A stretch of DNA of 55,694 bases from Candidatus Scalindua sp. GTDB lineage: Bacteria; Planctomycetota; Brocadiia; Brocadiales; Scalinduaceae. A program made the position numbers and the translations under genes. Below, piece after piece: positions 9,234-17,925 of this stretch (positions are counted from its first letter, which is position 1; every line of letters begins with the position of its first letter). The DNA is taken from contig JAIQZR010000148.1 of NCBI GenBank assembly GCA_021777035.1, positions 1 to 55,694 of the forward strand, in the 5' to 3' direction. The notes below the pieces were generated by a model that was not told where the DNA came from, did no database searches, and saw only the letters and a list, made by a program, of their open reading frames with translations.

Positions 9234-9558
9234 TCCCAGCAAAAACCCAACCGGGCACTGCTGAATTGATATCAACAATTTTTAGTACATAAAATTCTTA
9301 CGCCGGTTATACCGTTTCTTGTTCTTTGCTAATCCCAATATCTTTCTCCAATCCATTAACTCCTTCGTGATACCAACATCTCGATCGAGAGCGGTACGAT
9401 GTATCTTCTGGTTTCCCATTCATTATGGATTTCCTTCTTGACAAGTTGTTTTTTTTGTGATATAGACTCGTCTGTTACGTATAGTTTCTTCGTCAGTCGC
9501 ATCCACTGCTACTTAAATTTGTCACCCACTATAGTCTTTATCGTCCATTATGTCTTGA

Positions 9559-9581
9559 TTTAAAGCAATAATTGCTTTAAA
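9559..9581. promoter_or_regulatory. Perfect 11-bp inverted repeat (TTTAAAGCAAT a ATTGCTTTAAA)
   Basis: The arms are 9559-9569 and 9571-9581 around one central base. It lies ~75 bp upstream of the predicted promoter of the EPS cluster. No T-run follows, so it is not a standard terminator. An operator for the EPS cluster is the more natural reading, by inference. Confidence 0.4.
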
Positions 9582-9654
9582 GATTTATCTGTTACATGGG
9601 CATAGGAGGAATTCTCTTCAGGGTAATGTTTAATCAAAGTGGATACTATTTCTC

Positions 9655-9684
9655 TTCAGTTGCTTAAAAGATTTTTGCTATAAT
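9655..9684 (+). promoter_or_regulatory. Extended -10 promoter for the EPS cluster
   Basis: TGCTATAAT (TATAAT at 9679-9684 with the TGn extension) is a consensus extended -10. Upstream the -35 is weak (TTCAGT near 9655, spacing about 18), as is normal for extended -10 promoters. Transcription would begin near 9691, ahead of the ATPase gene. Confidence 0.5.
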
Positions 9685-9814
9685 ACGGATCATAGGTTTA
9701 GTAAGGTGGATTTTTGTGACTGTTGCACAGGGTCAAATCTACGTTAAAGTCTCTAGGTTGAGGCTGCCTGGCCGTGGTCGAAATAATAAGATACATTTTA
9801 AAGGAGGAAATTAC

Positions 9815-10615
9815 GTGTACGAAGAATATTGGGGGCTTGATACCCTTCCATTTGAAAATGTTCCTGATCCTCGCTTTTTATACCGTTCATCACAGCATGA
9901 AGAAGCGCTTATGAGGATTTTGTACGCAACTAAGTCGCAAAAAGGGGCTGCGATGTTAACGGGTGAAATTGGTTGCGGCAAGACAACTCTTAGTCGGGCC
10001 TTTATCCAGGAAATTTCTAAAGATGAATTCGAGGTAGGGCTTATTGCTAACCCGAGCCTCTCTCCTAGTGATTTTCTCAGAGAAATGCTTTTCCAATTGG
10101 GTATTGATAATTCGTCCGGAGAGAAACCTGAAATGCTTCATGCGCTTAATGATAAGATGCTGAAGGATCGGGAAAGAGGTAAAAAAACCATACTGATTAT
10201 TGACGATGCCCAGGCGATACAGGACAACATGATCTTGGAGGAATTGAGGCTGCTCTTAAACTTCCAGCTAAATGAACAATTCCTTTTGACCCTAATACTT
10301 ATCGGGCAGCCTGAGCTTCGAGATAATGTTGCTAAATTAAAACAGCTTGATTCGAGGATTTCTATAAGATACCATTTAAGGCATCTTGACCTTAACGATA
10401 CGACAAGGTACATAATGTTTCGTCTGAAGGTTGCAGGCTTAAAAAGGAATATACTTACAAAAGAAGCTATTGATAAGATTTTTTCCTACACTAATGGTGT
10501 GCCACGAGAAATTAATAACATTTGTGACCTGGCCCTTCTGGATGGGTTCAGCACTAAAGCGGAACTAGTAAATACTAAAATAATTAATAAATTGATAGAA
10601 GACGTGAGAAGGTAG
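9815..10615 (+). CDS. ExeA-like AAA ATPase of exopolysaccharide/PEP-CTERM loci
   Basis: 266 residues from a GTG at 9815. AAGGAGG sits 7-8 bases upstream, and the protein then begins VYEEYWGLDTLPFENVPDPRFLY, matching the family's usual start. The frame is also open from an upstream GTG at 9716, which would add 33 atypical residues. Walker A is GEIGCGKTT and Walker B is TILIIDDAQ. A sensor segment LILIGQPELRD and an arginine-rich REINNICDLALL end typical of ExeA/GspA ATPases follow. Relatives are encoded in exosortase/EPS clusters, where they are thought to power or regulate assembly; the exact job is not known. The HD-GYP-like gene follows after 17 bp, so the two are probably co-transcribed. 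Confidence 0.85.
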   Translation: MYEEYWGLDTLPFENVPDPRFLYRSSQHEEALMRILYATKSQKGAAMLTGEIGCGKTTLSRAFIQEISKDEFEVGLIANPSLSPSDFLREMLFQLGIDNSSGEKPEMLHALNDKMLKDRERGKKTILIIDDAQAIQDNMILEELRLLLNFQLNEQFLLTLILIGQPELRDNVAKLKQLDSRISIRYHLRHLDLNDTTRYIMFRLKVAGLKRNILTKEAIDKIFSYTNGVPREINNICDLALLDGFSTKAELVNTKIINKLIEDVRR

Positions 10616-10632
10616 GTGATTGCATAAAAGCT

Positions 10633-11778
10633 ATGGGTAGACTATCAGATATAATAAAGCGCGGTATAGTTCCTGAAAAAGGGAAGGGGGATGAAATGAG
10701 AATGAGGGATTTGATAAAACTCAAAAAAAACAGATCGAATTCCGAGGTGCTGGATGGGTCGGATTTGCCCAATGAACCCAAGGAGCAGGAGCTCTTTGTG
10801 CAGCCCGATTTAAAGACACTGGAAAATATTTCTTTGCCTAAAGAGGAGGAGTTAGATGCCATTCTTTCTCATGATGAGTTGGAAGGGCAAAAACTCATTG
10901 AAGAAATGTATACTAGTGCTTATGACTTTATGGAAGGCGTTTTGGACAATTTAAAAAGGAAGCAGAGGTTTACTATAGAAAAAGGGTTGGAAATTGTTAG
11001 TAGCATAGTAGGCACAGAAAATGCGGCACGGTCTCTTTCTGCTAAGGCAGTACTGGGCAGGGGTATACCCGACAACCTCGCTGCACACTCTGTCAATGTT
11101 TGCATTTATGCCCTGGTGTTAGGAGGTGGGGTAGATTACTCACGTGAACAATTGATCGATTTAGGGATAACTGCTCTCTTACATGATGTTGGCATGGTGT
11201 TCCTCCCAATTGAAATTGTCGAAAAAAATGGTAAGCTGAAAGCATCAGAACTGGAAAAAATTAAAAAACATCCGTATTATACATACAAAATACTCCAATC
11301 CCTCGGAGAAAAATATTCGCAAATTGCCGAGATAGCGTACCAAGAGCAGGAGAGAGATGGCGGCCAAGGTTACCCTAAAGGGCTTAAGGGAGATGAGATA
11401 CACGACTACGCTAAAATTATAGGCATAGTTGATGTGTACGAAGCTTTAACTCATGATAGGCCTCAGAGAAAGGGATTTATACCTCATGAAGCGGTTAAGC
11501 TAATATTGGATAAACAAAAAGACTTTTTCTCTAATGAGGTTAAGAGATTATTGCTTATGAAACTATCATGCTTTCCATTGGGTAGTTTCGTTAAATTAAA
11601 CTCAAAGGCAATATGCCGGGTAATAACCATTGATGATGATTCACCTTTGCGTCCAACGGTAGAGATTCTGTTTGACTCAGGAGGCCGTAAGCTATTAAAC
11701 AAAAAGATTATAAGGCTGGCGGATACACCGTTATTATATATCGTTGGTACTGTCGATGATTCGGAGTTGTCACGTTAA
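10633..11778 (+). CDS. HD-GYP-like protein with altered metal ligands
   Basis: 381 residues. The N-terminal ~110 residues are charged and variable (MGRLSDIIKRG start). Residues ~140-310 are an HD-GYP domain: AHSVNVCIYALVLGGG, LLHDVGM, HPYYTYKILQSLG and VDVYEALTHDRPQRKGF. In c-di-GMP phosphodiesterases the third ligand block reads HHExxDGxGYP; here it is QEQERDGGQGYP, so both histidines are replaced and the first Asp is Gly. HDxGK is HDVGM. The GYP signature and the DRPQRKGF block remain. The domain may therefore bind rather than cleave c-di-GMP, or act with another metal set. The position after the ExeA-like ATPase and before the EPS kinase fits a signalling or regulatory role in polysaccharide output. 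Confidence 0.8.
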   Translation: MGRLSDIIKRGIVPEKGKGDEMRMRDLIKLKKNRSNSEVLDGSDLPNEPKEQELFVQPDLKTLENISLPKEEELDAILSHDELEGQKLIEEMYTSAYDFMEGVLDNLKRKQRFTIEKGLEIVSSIVGTENAARSLSAKAVLGRGIPDNLAAHSVNVCIYALVLGGGVDYSREQLIDLGITALLHDVGMVFLPIEIVEKNGKLKASELEKIKKHPYYTYKILQSLGEKYSQIAEIAYQEQERDGGQGYPKGLKGDEIHDYAKIIGIVDVYEALTHDRPQRKGFIPHEAVKLILDKQKDFFSNEVKRLLLMKLSCFPLGSFVKLNSKAICRVITIDDDSPLRPTVEILFDSGGRKLLNKKIIRLADTPLLYIVGTVDDSELSR

Positions 11779-12373
11779 AAGGCTGCTGGCTGCTAAGTGT
11801 CAGCAGCTAAGGATGTTCGCGCTATTTTTTCTAAGAATTTCAGCGAAGTATATTATTAGAAAAAATATTTTTTTATTGACATTTGCAAAAGATTGGTTTA
11901 CGCTTCCGTTCGTACCCACTGAGCCGAGAAGGCGTTGTTCACTGACGTTTCTCGACCGGAGTCTACTTTTTTATTTGAAAAGTTATGTTTCTCCGAACTT
12001 GCTGCCATCCACATATAGACTATCACAAGTCGATCAATTGCGGAATGACCTTTCGCCATCCGGAGAGGTAGTACCTTGTGCTACCAACAACAAGCAATTA
12101 CCCAGCTATTTACATAAATTATTACGCGACAGGTCTATCACGCTTGTTATTAATATCATGGAACAGTCGATGGGTATGTGTTAGTAACTCCTATCGGATT
12201 GTTTTGTGTTGCCTGTTCGCATTCTGAATTACTATAAGCTCTTTATACATGAGTGAAAGAAGTGTTCTTTAAACCAAGAAAGATGTTGAATTATTTTATA
12301 GTGTTTTCTATTTTGCCTGTCGGCAGTTTGTTACTTTTTAAAAAAAATTACAATAAAAACTGGTACCTTAACT
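11779..12373. other. Long leader region upstream of the TPR lipoprotein gene
   Basis: About 595 bp without a convincing gene. A compact hairpin, GCTGCT/AGCAGC, lies at 11789-11807 just after the HD-GYP stop but has no T-tract. Near 11932-11958 a second stem CGAGAA...TTCTCG can form, and at 12067-12085 GGTAG...CTACC. An open frame over much of the region has no family resemblance or ribosome site. Structured leader RNA is possible but I recognise no riboswitch. Confidence 0.4.
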
Positions 12374-15247
12374 ATGACAAAACTCACAAAGTTGTTAATA
12401 CTCTTTATCATGCTATCAACTGGAGTAATTTCGTGTACGGTTAATAGCCTTGTGACCGACAAGGATATAATAAATCGACAATATAATGACTTTATTGCAG
12501 AGAATGGTCTTCCTTCTCGGGAAGAGATGCTGCCGCCAGGGGAGGTGGAAGTAGCGGATCTAGTTGGGTCTGTAAAAACTGATGCAAAGCAGTCTGCGAC
12601 AACAAAAACTAGAGACAGGCATGCAATTAACGGCGCAAATGACAAAAAATCTGTTTACAAGCTGCCCGACGTGCAGAAAAATACAAGCCCAACAGGAGAA
12701 GTGGATAGTTTTAGGATGCACGTAAATCTTGGTAATGCGTACAGGAAGGAAGGAAAAGACGAAAGGGCGGTGCTGGAGTATGAAAAGGCCCTGGCTCTTA
12801 AACCGGAGCACTCGATTGCTAAGAAATCGCTAAGTGAACTATATTACAGTCTGGGTTCTACACGTCTGGATAATAAAGAATATGTTAGTGCCATCGACGC
12901 GTTTAATAGAGTGTTAAAGATAAATCCTGCTTTTCCGCAAATCAGGGATGCTCTTGAAAGGGCGCATTATGACCTTGGCGTACACTATGCTATAAACGGA
13001 GAACCCAATAAAGCGGTTCAAGAGTTTAATAAAAATATGGGGAGTGGTTCTGGTCACGCCGTGTTGGATAAAAACAATCGAATTACTATCGGTACAGGAA
13101 AAGGCGAAAATGGAGTCCCAGGCAAGGTCGTCCATCGTGGAGATACTAATTATGTTGAGAGTGTAAGTGTCAGTCCTAATAACGATATAAGAAAGAATAG
13201 AACAGTGCTGCCTGGCCGGACAAATAATGAGGTTGTCGCCATTAGGGAGAACACACCAGTCAGGAAATCGGATAATAGAGGTGTTGTAAGCGAAAGGGGA
13301 CTGGCAGATAGTGTTAACACAGGAAAATCTGGTAAAAGTCAGGTTAAAGGTCAACCATTCTTCACTGTTCGGCAGGGGAGTAATAAGAATAAATTAATAA
13401 GTCCGGATAAGATGCCGTCTAGTGTTGGTCAGTTACAAATGGCAGGCGGTGCTAAACCTGGTAATGTGCAGATAATAGATCCGCAAGAGCGTTGGTCAAA
13501 TCAGAAGAAAAGGATGGCAAGTGCACTTCCTGTTGTCGCTAGTCAAGACGAAAAGCCCCTGAATAAAGTTGGCCTCGCCCATTTTGATCTTGGAATTGCT
13601 TTCGTGGATAGTGGTATGGTTGACGATGCAATCAGAGAGCTGCAGAGTGCAGTAGAAATAAACCCGAATCATCTGGAATCGCATGTAAGCCTGGGTATTG
13701 CTTATAGGTCAAAGGGTATGACGAATAAGGCTTTATCTGAATTCAAGAAGGCAGCGGATATTAATCCAGGTGAAGCTGTTGCGAATATTGCATGTAATTC
13801 GTTATCTGTTGCAGAAACAAGTCCAAAAGGAGAAATGGAGATAGTAAATGGACACGTAAAACTTGGTAATGAGTACAGGAAGGAAGGAAAAGGCAAAAGA
13901 GCAGTGCTGGAATATGAAAAGGTTCTAGCTCTTAAGCCGAAGCACTCGATTGCCAAGAAATCGCTAAGTGAACTATATTACAGTCTGGGCTCTACAAGTT
14001 TGAGGAATAGAGAATATACCAGTGCCATAAACGCGTTTAACAGGGTATTAGAGATAAACCCTGGTTTTCCGCGAATCAGGGATTCGCTTGAAAAGGCACA
14101 TTACGATTTTGGTGTGCACTTTGCTAAAAACGGAGAGCTTAATAAAGCAATTGTAGAGTTTAATAAGACCATGAAAGTTGGATCTAGCTACGCTATGCTA
14201 GATAAAAAACAACAAACGGTTCCTGGTACCGAAAAAGGCGAAAAGGTAGTCCATCGTGGAGATACTAATTATGTTGAGAGTGTAAGCGTCAGCGCTAATA
14301 ACAATATAAGAAAGAGTAGCACAGTGCTGCCTGGCCGGACAAATAATGATGTTGTCGCCATTAGAGCGAATACACCAGTCAGGAAATCGTATAATAGAGG
14401 TGTTGTAACCGAAATGGGACTGGCAGGAAAGGGTAGTGAGAAAGAGGCAAGAAATAGCATTGCAAAGTCGGTACAATCACACAGAATATCATCTAATACC
14501 TGGCAATCACAAGGAGCAGATAGCTTACAACGTGAGGAATCTCTGCGAAAGAGCGAACTGTCCAAAGTGGGCAGGAATCAAAAACAGGTTCCTGGAAGTA
14601 TCGCATACAAACAAACAGCAGTTAAACAAAAAGTTGCATTACGTCGATTAAGTGATCAATCACACATGAACACTGATACTCAGCTAAGTACTTACAGAGA
14701 AAAAACCGTAGATAAAAACAAAACCGGTTCAGACTATCAGGTTTATTCATACAAGATAATAACCAATAATAACAAGGCCGAAATAGGGGTCAATGAAGCT
14801 ATAAAGAAATATGAAGATGCGACAATAAAAAGCCCTTATGACAATAATGCCTTTAATAACCTTGCCAATGCTTATTACAGTAAAGCTATGTGTGTTGACG
14901 AGGCGATAGCAAGAAAAGAAGGGGCATCTGAAGGGAGCCAGAATTTTTCCGTTAAGCGATATTATCTTGATGATGATACAGATAGTGAAAAAATTAGTAA
15001 TGCCAGATCATTCGGACAAACTAAGCGTTCCGAGAAGTATTATAATAATTTCGGTTATAAATTGGGCAATGTGTATGCGAAAGTCTCTCCCGAAGATATA
15101 ATTAAGTATAAAAACGCTCTCCGGGATAATCCAAAATCTTCGGATGCATTATATGGACTTGCATTCTCTTTTTCTGTAAAAGGTTCATCTACAGGTGTTG
15201 CACTAAAAAGTGAAAATAATCATAAAGAAATGTCATTTGGTTATTGA
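12374..15247 (+). CDS. Large TPR-repeat lipoprotein of the EPS cluster
   Basis: 957 residues. The N-terminus has a lipoprotein signal with lipobox-like GVISC (Cys near residue 21), so it is probably anchored in the outer membrane. TPR units occur at ~113-215, ~395-460, ~495-600 and near 800-830, and again near the C-terminus (for example AVLEYEKALALKPEHSIAKKSL and AIRELQSAVEINPNHLESH). Between them lie basic, low-complexity linkers (VHRGDTNYVESVSVS, TVLPGRTNN). Residues ~101-310 are repeated with high identity at ~480-685. Such proteins scaffold polysaccharide secretion machines (compare PelB, AlgK and PEP-CTERM TPR lipoproteins). No clear ribosome-binding site precedes the ATG. The next gene, the Wzz/BY-kinase, lies 235 bp downstream. 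Confidence 0.78.
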   Translation: MTKLTKLLILFIMLSTGVISCTVNSLVTDKDIINRQYNDFIAENGLPSREEMLPPGEVEVADLVGSVKTDAKQSATTKTRDRHAINGANDKKSVYKLPDVQKNTSPTGEVDSFRMHVNLGNAYRKEGKDERAVLEYEKALALKPEHSIAKKSLSELYYSLGSTRLDNKEYVSAIDAFNRVLKINPAFPQIRDALERAHYDLGVHYAINGEPNKAVQEFNKNMGSGSGHAVLDKNNRITIGTGKGENGVPGKVVHRGDTNYVESVSVSPNNDIRKNRTVLPGRTNNEVVAIRENTPVRKSDNRGVVSERGLADSVNTGKSGKSQVKGQPFFTVRQGSNKNKLISPDKMPSSVGQLQMAGGAKPGNVQIIDPQERWSNQKKRMASALPVVASQDEKPLNKVGLAHFDLGIAFVDSGMVDDAIRELQSAVEINPNHLESHVSLGIAYRSKGMTNKALSEFKKAADINPGEAVANIACNSLSVAETSPKGEMEIVNGHVKLGNEYRKEGKGKRAVLEYEKVLALKPKHSIAKKSLSELYYSLGSTSLRNREYTSAINAFNRVLEINPGFPRIRDSLEKAHYDFGVHFAKNGELNKAIVEFNKTMKVGSSYAMLDKKQQTVPGTEKGEKVVHRGDTNYVESVSVSANNNIRKSSTVLPGRTNNDVVAIRANTPVRKSYNRGVVTEMGLAGKGSEKEARNSIAKSVQSHRISSNTWQSQGADSLQREESLRKSELSKVGRNQKQVPGSIAYKQTAVKQKVALRRLSDQSHMNTDTQLSTYREKTVDKNKTGSDYQVYSYKIITNNNKAEIGVNEAIKKYEDATIKSPYDNNAFNNLANAYYSKAMCVDEAIARKEGASEGSQNFSVKRYYLDDDTDSEKISNARSFGQTKRSEKYYNNFGYKLGNVYAKVSPEDIIKYKNALRDNPKSSDALYGLAFSFSVKGSSTGVALKSENNHKEMSFGY
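12676..14424 (+). repeat. Intragenic duplication of ~0.6 kb inside the TPR gene
   Basis: Copy A spans ~12676-13305 and copy B ~13813-14424. Long stretches are nearly identical at base level (both contain GTCCATCGTGGAGATACTAA and CTGCCTGGCCGGACAAATAA). Copy B lacks a few codons (VPGK region). The copies are separated by ~0.5 kb encoding a different TPR pair. Confidence 0.85.
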
Positions 15248-15482
15248 GTGATAGTCTTTAGTGGCTTCATTCGCAGTTACAAACGGCTATAAAATAGTTA
15301 ATTTCCTTTGCAAAGACAAACCGAGGTTCACTTCTGAATTACCGTTTTTATATTAAGAATGGTTTTTTGGTTTGGACATTTGCTACACACAGAAATTATG
15401 GCTTTAAATTACCTGACGTTCAATTATCTATCCTGGTTCACTTTGGAAACTGTATTTAGAATAAACGGAGGACATTAACCAA

Positions 15483-17903
15483 ATGGCAGCTCAATACGAC
15501 TTAAACCTCAGAGATTATACAAGGATAATTAAGAAGAGAAAAATTATTATAATTTTCTCTGCCATTGTGCTCGGTATCTTTAGTCTAATTTTCTCACTTG
15601 TAAAGCAACCTACTCCTCTATATAAGGCAACTGCAAGTGTGAGGATAGAGAGGCAAACTACAGTTACCGGTCTCTATGTAGAAACCATATCGTGGTCAGA
15701 GGCTGATACCTTAGAGACACAAGCCGCCATAGCAATCAGCCTTCCTGTGATCGAATTAGTTGCTAAAAAATTAGGCATTATTGATGCAGGGTTAACTTCC
15801 ACGGAAATCCGCGATACTCCAACATTATTGAAGACCGTCCTGGATCTGAAAGCAAAGTTAAATACATTAGTAGAGGGAGAAACGAACTTAGTAAATATAT
15901 CTGCAACCACAGAAGATCCCAGATTTTCAATGAAAATGGCCAATACGGTTGCTGAAGCATTTCAGGAACTAAACACCAACGAAAGAAACAGGCGTACCAT
16001 AGATGCAAGAAAATTCATAGAAGCCAGGTTAGCGGTAATTGTTAAAACTTTAAAGGCTTCTCAAAGTGAGCTTAAGGCCCTGCGAGAGGAGAAAAATTTT
16101 GTTTCAATGGATTCCCATACACTCGATGTGTCCAGAAGGCTGGAAGCTGCAGAAGCTAGATACGAAACATCAACAAGCAAGCAAGAAGAGATCCAAAAAT
16201 TAATTGAGCACCTGGAGTTGCAGCAATCTTTGCCTAAGGAGGAGAAGGTAGGTTTCTATTCGAAAGAAATAAGCCCCGTGTTTACATCCCTCAATGCCAA
16301 TATTGACAGGCTGACGTTAGAGAGGGATGTTATGCTGATAGACTTTACTCATACTCATCCCGAAGTTGAGAGATTGGATTTGGAGATAGAGAGTACAATA
16401 CAGAGTATGATGGATCATTTACAGAACGAAAAGAGAAAAAATCTGGAAGTTGCACAGACTTCACGTGAAGATATACAAAAATACACGGCCACATACTATA
16501 CACTTCCGGAAATCAGTTTTGACTTGGACAGAATTAAGGGTGATATTGAAAGTTATAGAGAATTACTCCAACAGTTACAATCGAAGTACCAGGAGGTATT
16601 GATTAAAGAAGCTGAAAAAATACAGGAAATATCTCTGGTAAAACCAGCCATTTTACCACCCTATCCTGTGAATCCTCCTACTACGGTGCTTTCCACATTA
16701 ATTGGTCTACTTATTGGAGGTATTTTGGGGCTGGTTCTGGCCTTTATACGTGAGACTATGGATACCTCTATCGGTACAATTGAAGATGTAGAGGAATTTC
16801 TTGGTGTTCCGGTTGTTGGGATAATTCCACACATGAGCACTGAGGAGATCAAAGATACACTGCTGCGGGAGGAGAACTCAGGGCTTTCTGAGGAGGTACT
16901 TGACCTAAATGCCCGGCTTGTTTCTCACTTCGCCACAAAATCGACAATCGCAGAAAGCTATAGGGCCCTACGCACAGGAATAGATTTTGTAGCAAAGGAA
17001 CGAGGGATGAAGACCGTGGTGGTCTCGAGTTCATCTATGAGGGAGGGGAAAACTACTGTAACAAGTAATTTGGCAATGGTGGCGGCACAGATAGGTAAAA
17101 AAGTACTCTTGATTGATGCTGATTTAAGAAAGCCAAAGATAAGCACCATGTTTGGAATAGAAAAAGAGCCGGGTTTGTCTGATGTAATACTGGGAAATTA
17201 TAATTGGAATGAAGTTATAAAGACTGATACTGATATCATGATGGGGAAACTGGGGATGGGAAATATTATGACAACCGCTCCGGGAATACATAACCTACAT
17301 ATAATAACCTCTGGCTTAGTACCTCCAAATTCAGCTGAATTGCTTAATTCATCCAGAATGAGTGAGATACTTAATCAGGCCAAAGACTCATATGACCTAA
17401 TTTTGGTCGACTCTTCACCAGTCCTCCAAACAACCGATGCGGTAATAATATCAGCAAAAGTGGATGGTGTAGTCTTGGTATATCAAGTGGGTGAGATTGC
17501 AAGAGGGGCCCTTAAGAGGGCAAAGGCTCAACTGGAAAATGCAAAGGCAACAGTATTGGGTGTAGTATTAAATGGATTGAAGCCTGACACCGGCAAAGAT
17601 TACAAGGATTACGGATATTATGGTCAATATACATACGGTGTCGGTGATGAAAATATAGAGCCGTGGTATCGCAGAAGGTTTAAAATGCCAGAAATAATCA
17701 GTACGGTAATAGGGATGATAAAGGGCGCTGGAAAAGCAGATGAACCGCCTGAGTTAAAGCCCGTACAGGAATCTAGTCCGGAAAGAAAAAAGAAGAGTAC
17801 TGTCGGGAGGAAGCTGGGATGGCTGAAAACAACAATCATCGTCATTGTGCTTACTCTAATTTTCTATGGTATACTGTGGCAATTTGGCATCCTAACGTTC
17901 TAA
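15483..17903 (+). CDS. Polysaccharide chain-length determinant fused to bacterial tyrosine kinase (Wzz/BY-kinase)
   Basis: 806 residues with a strong GGAGG before the ATG. A first transmembrane helix lies at ~20-40, followed by a long periplasmic, coiled-coil-rich Wzz region (~45-385) and a second helix near residues 398-420 (TVLSTLIGLLIGGILGLVLAF). The cytoplasmic kinase follows: Walker A SSSMREGKTTVTSN (~513), Walker A' LLIDADLRKPK and Walker B LILVDSSPV. A tyrosine cluster (YKDYGYYGQYTYG, ~702-715) is the expected autophosphorylation tail. This arrangement is that of Wzc/EpsB-type PCP-2a proteins, which set chain length with Wza. The oddity is ~80 further residues after the tyrosine tail ending in another hydrophobic helix (TTIIVIVLTLIFYGILWQF), which would put the C-terminus back in the membrane. 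The FG-GAP/Wza fusion follows after 22 bp. Confidence 0.92.
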   Translation: MAAQYDLNLRDYTRIIKKRKIIIIFSAIVLGIFSLIFSLVKQPTPLYKATASVRIERQTTVTGLYVETISWSEADTLETQAAIAISLPVIELVAKKLGIIDAGLTSTEIRDTPTLLKTVLDLKAKLNTLVEGETNLVNISATTEDPRFSMKMANTVAEAFQELNTNERNRRTIDARKFIEARLAVIVKTLKASQSELKALREEKNFVSMDSHTLDVSRRLEAAEARYETSTSKQEEIQKLIEHLELQQSLPKEEKVGFYSKEISPVFTSLNANIDRLTLERDVMLIDFTHTHPEVERLDLEIESTIQSMMDHLQNEKRKNLEVAQTSREDIQKYTATYYTLPEISFDLDRIKGDIESYRELLQQLQSKYQEVLIKEAEKIQEISLVKPAILPPYPVNPPTTVLSTLIGLLIGGILGLVLAFIRETMDTSIGTIEDVEEFLGVPVVGIIPHMSTEEIKDTLLREENSGLSEEVLDLNARLVSHFATKSTIAESYRALRTGIDFVAKERGMKTVVVSSSSMREGKTTVTSNLAMVAAQIGKKVLLIDADLRKPKISTMFGIEKEPGLSDVILGNYNWNEVIKTDTDIMMGKLGMGNIMTTAPGIHNLHIITSGLVPPNSAELLNSSRMSEILNQAKDSYDLILVDSSPVLQTTDAVIISAKVDGVVLVYQVGEIARGALKRAKAQLENAKATVLGVVLNGLKPDTGKDYKDYGYYGQYTYGVGDENIEPWYRRRFKMPEIISTVIGMIKGAGKADEPPELKPVQESSPERKKKSTVGRKLGWLKTTIIVIVLTLIFYGILWQFGILTF

Positions 17904-17925
17904 TTCTTCTTTTGGAGAGAAAAAA

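Larger units (their letters stand above)
9079..9814. other. Divergent intergenic region between argC and the EPS cluster
   Basis: No convincing gene here. It holds a pair of ATTGTACAAT palindromes, a 23-bp inverted repeat and an extended -10 promoter, each listed separately. On the minus strand at about 9300-9460 short coding-looking stretches in different frames (for example MNGKPEDTSYRSRSRCW after AAGAAGGAAA) suggest an old decayed gene, too weak to name. Confidence 0.5.

Noticed and set aside
9655..9665. TTGCTT (9660-9665) as a -35 box for the TATAAT at 9679
   Set aside because: Only 13 bp separates them, too short; the extended -10 is the more likely driver.
11744..12184. Open frame of ~146 codons after the HD-GYP gene
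   Set aside because: It overlaps the HD-GYP 3' end in another frame, has no ribosome site, and its composition and residues look like non-coding sequence.
12253..12444. GTG-started 63-codon frame before the TPR lipoprotein gene
   Set aside because: It overlaps the lipoprotein signal-peptide region in a different frame, without a family match or good ribosome site.
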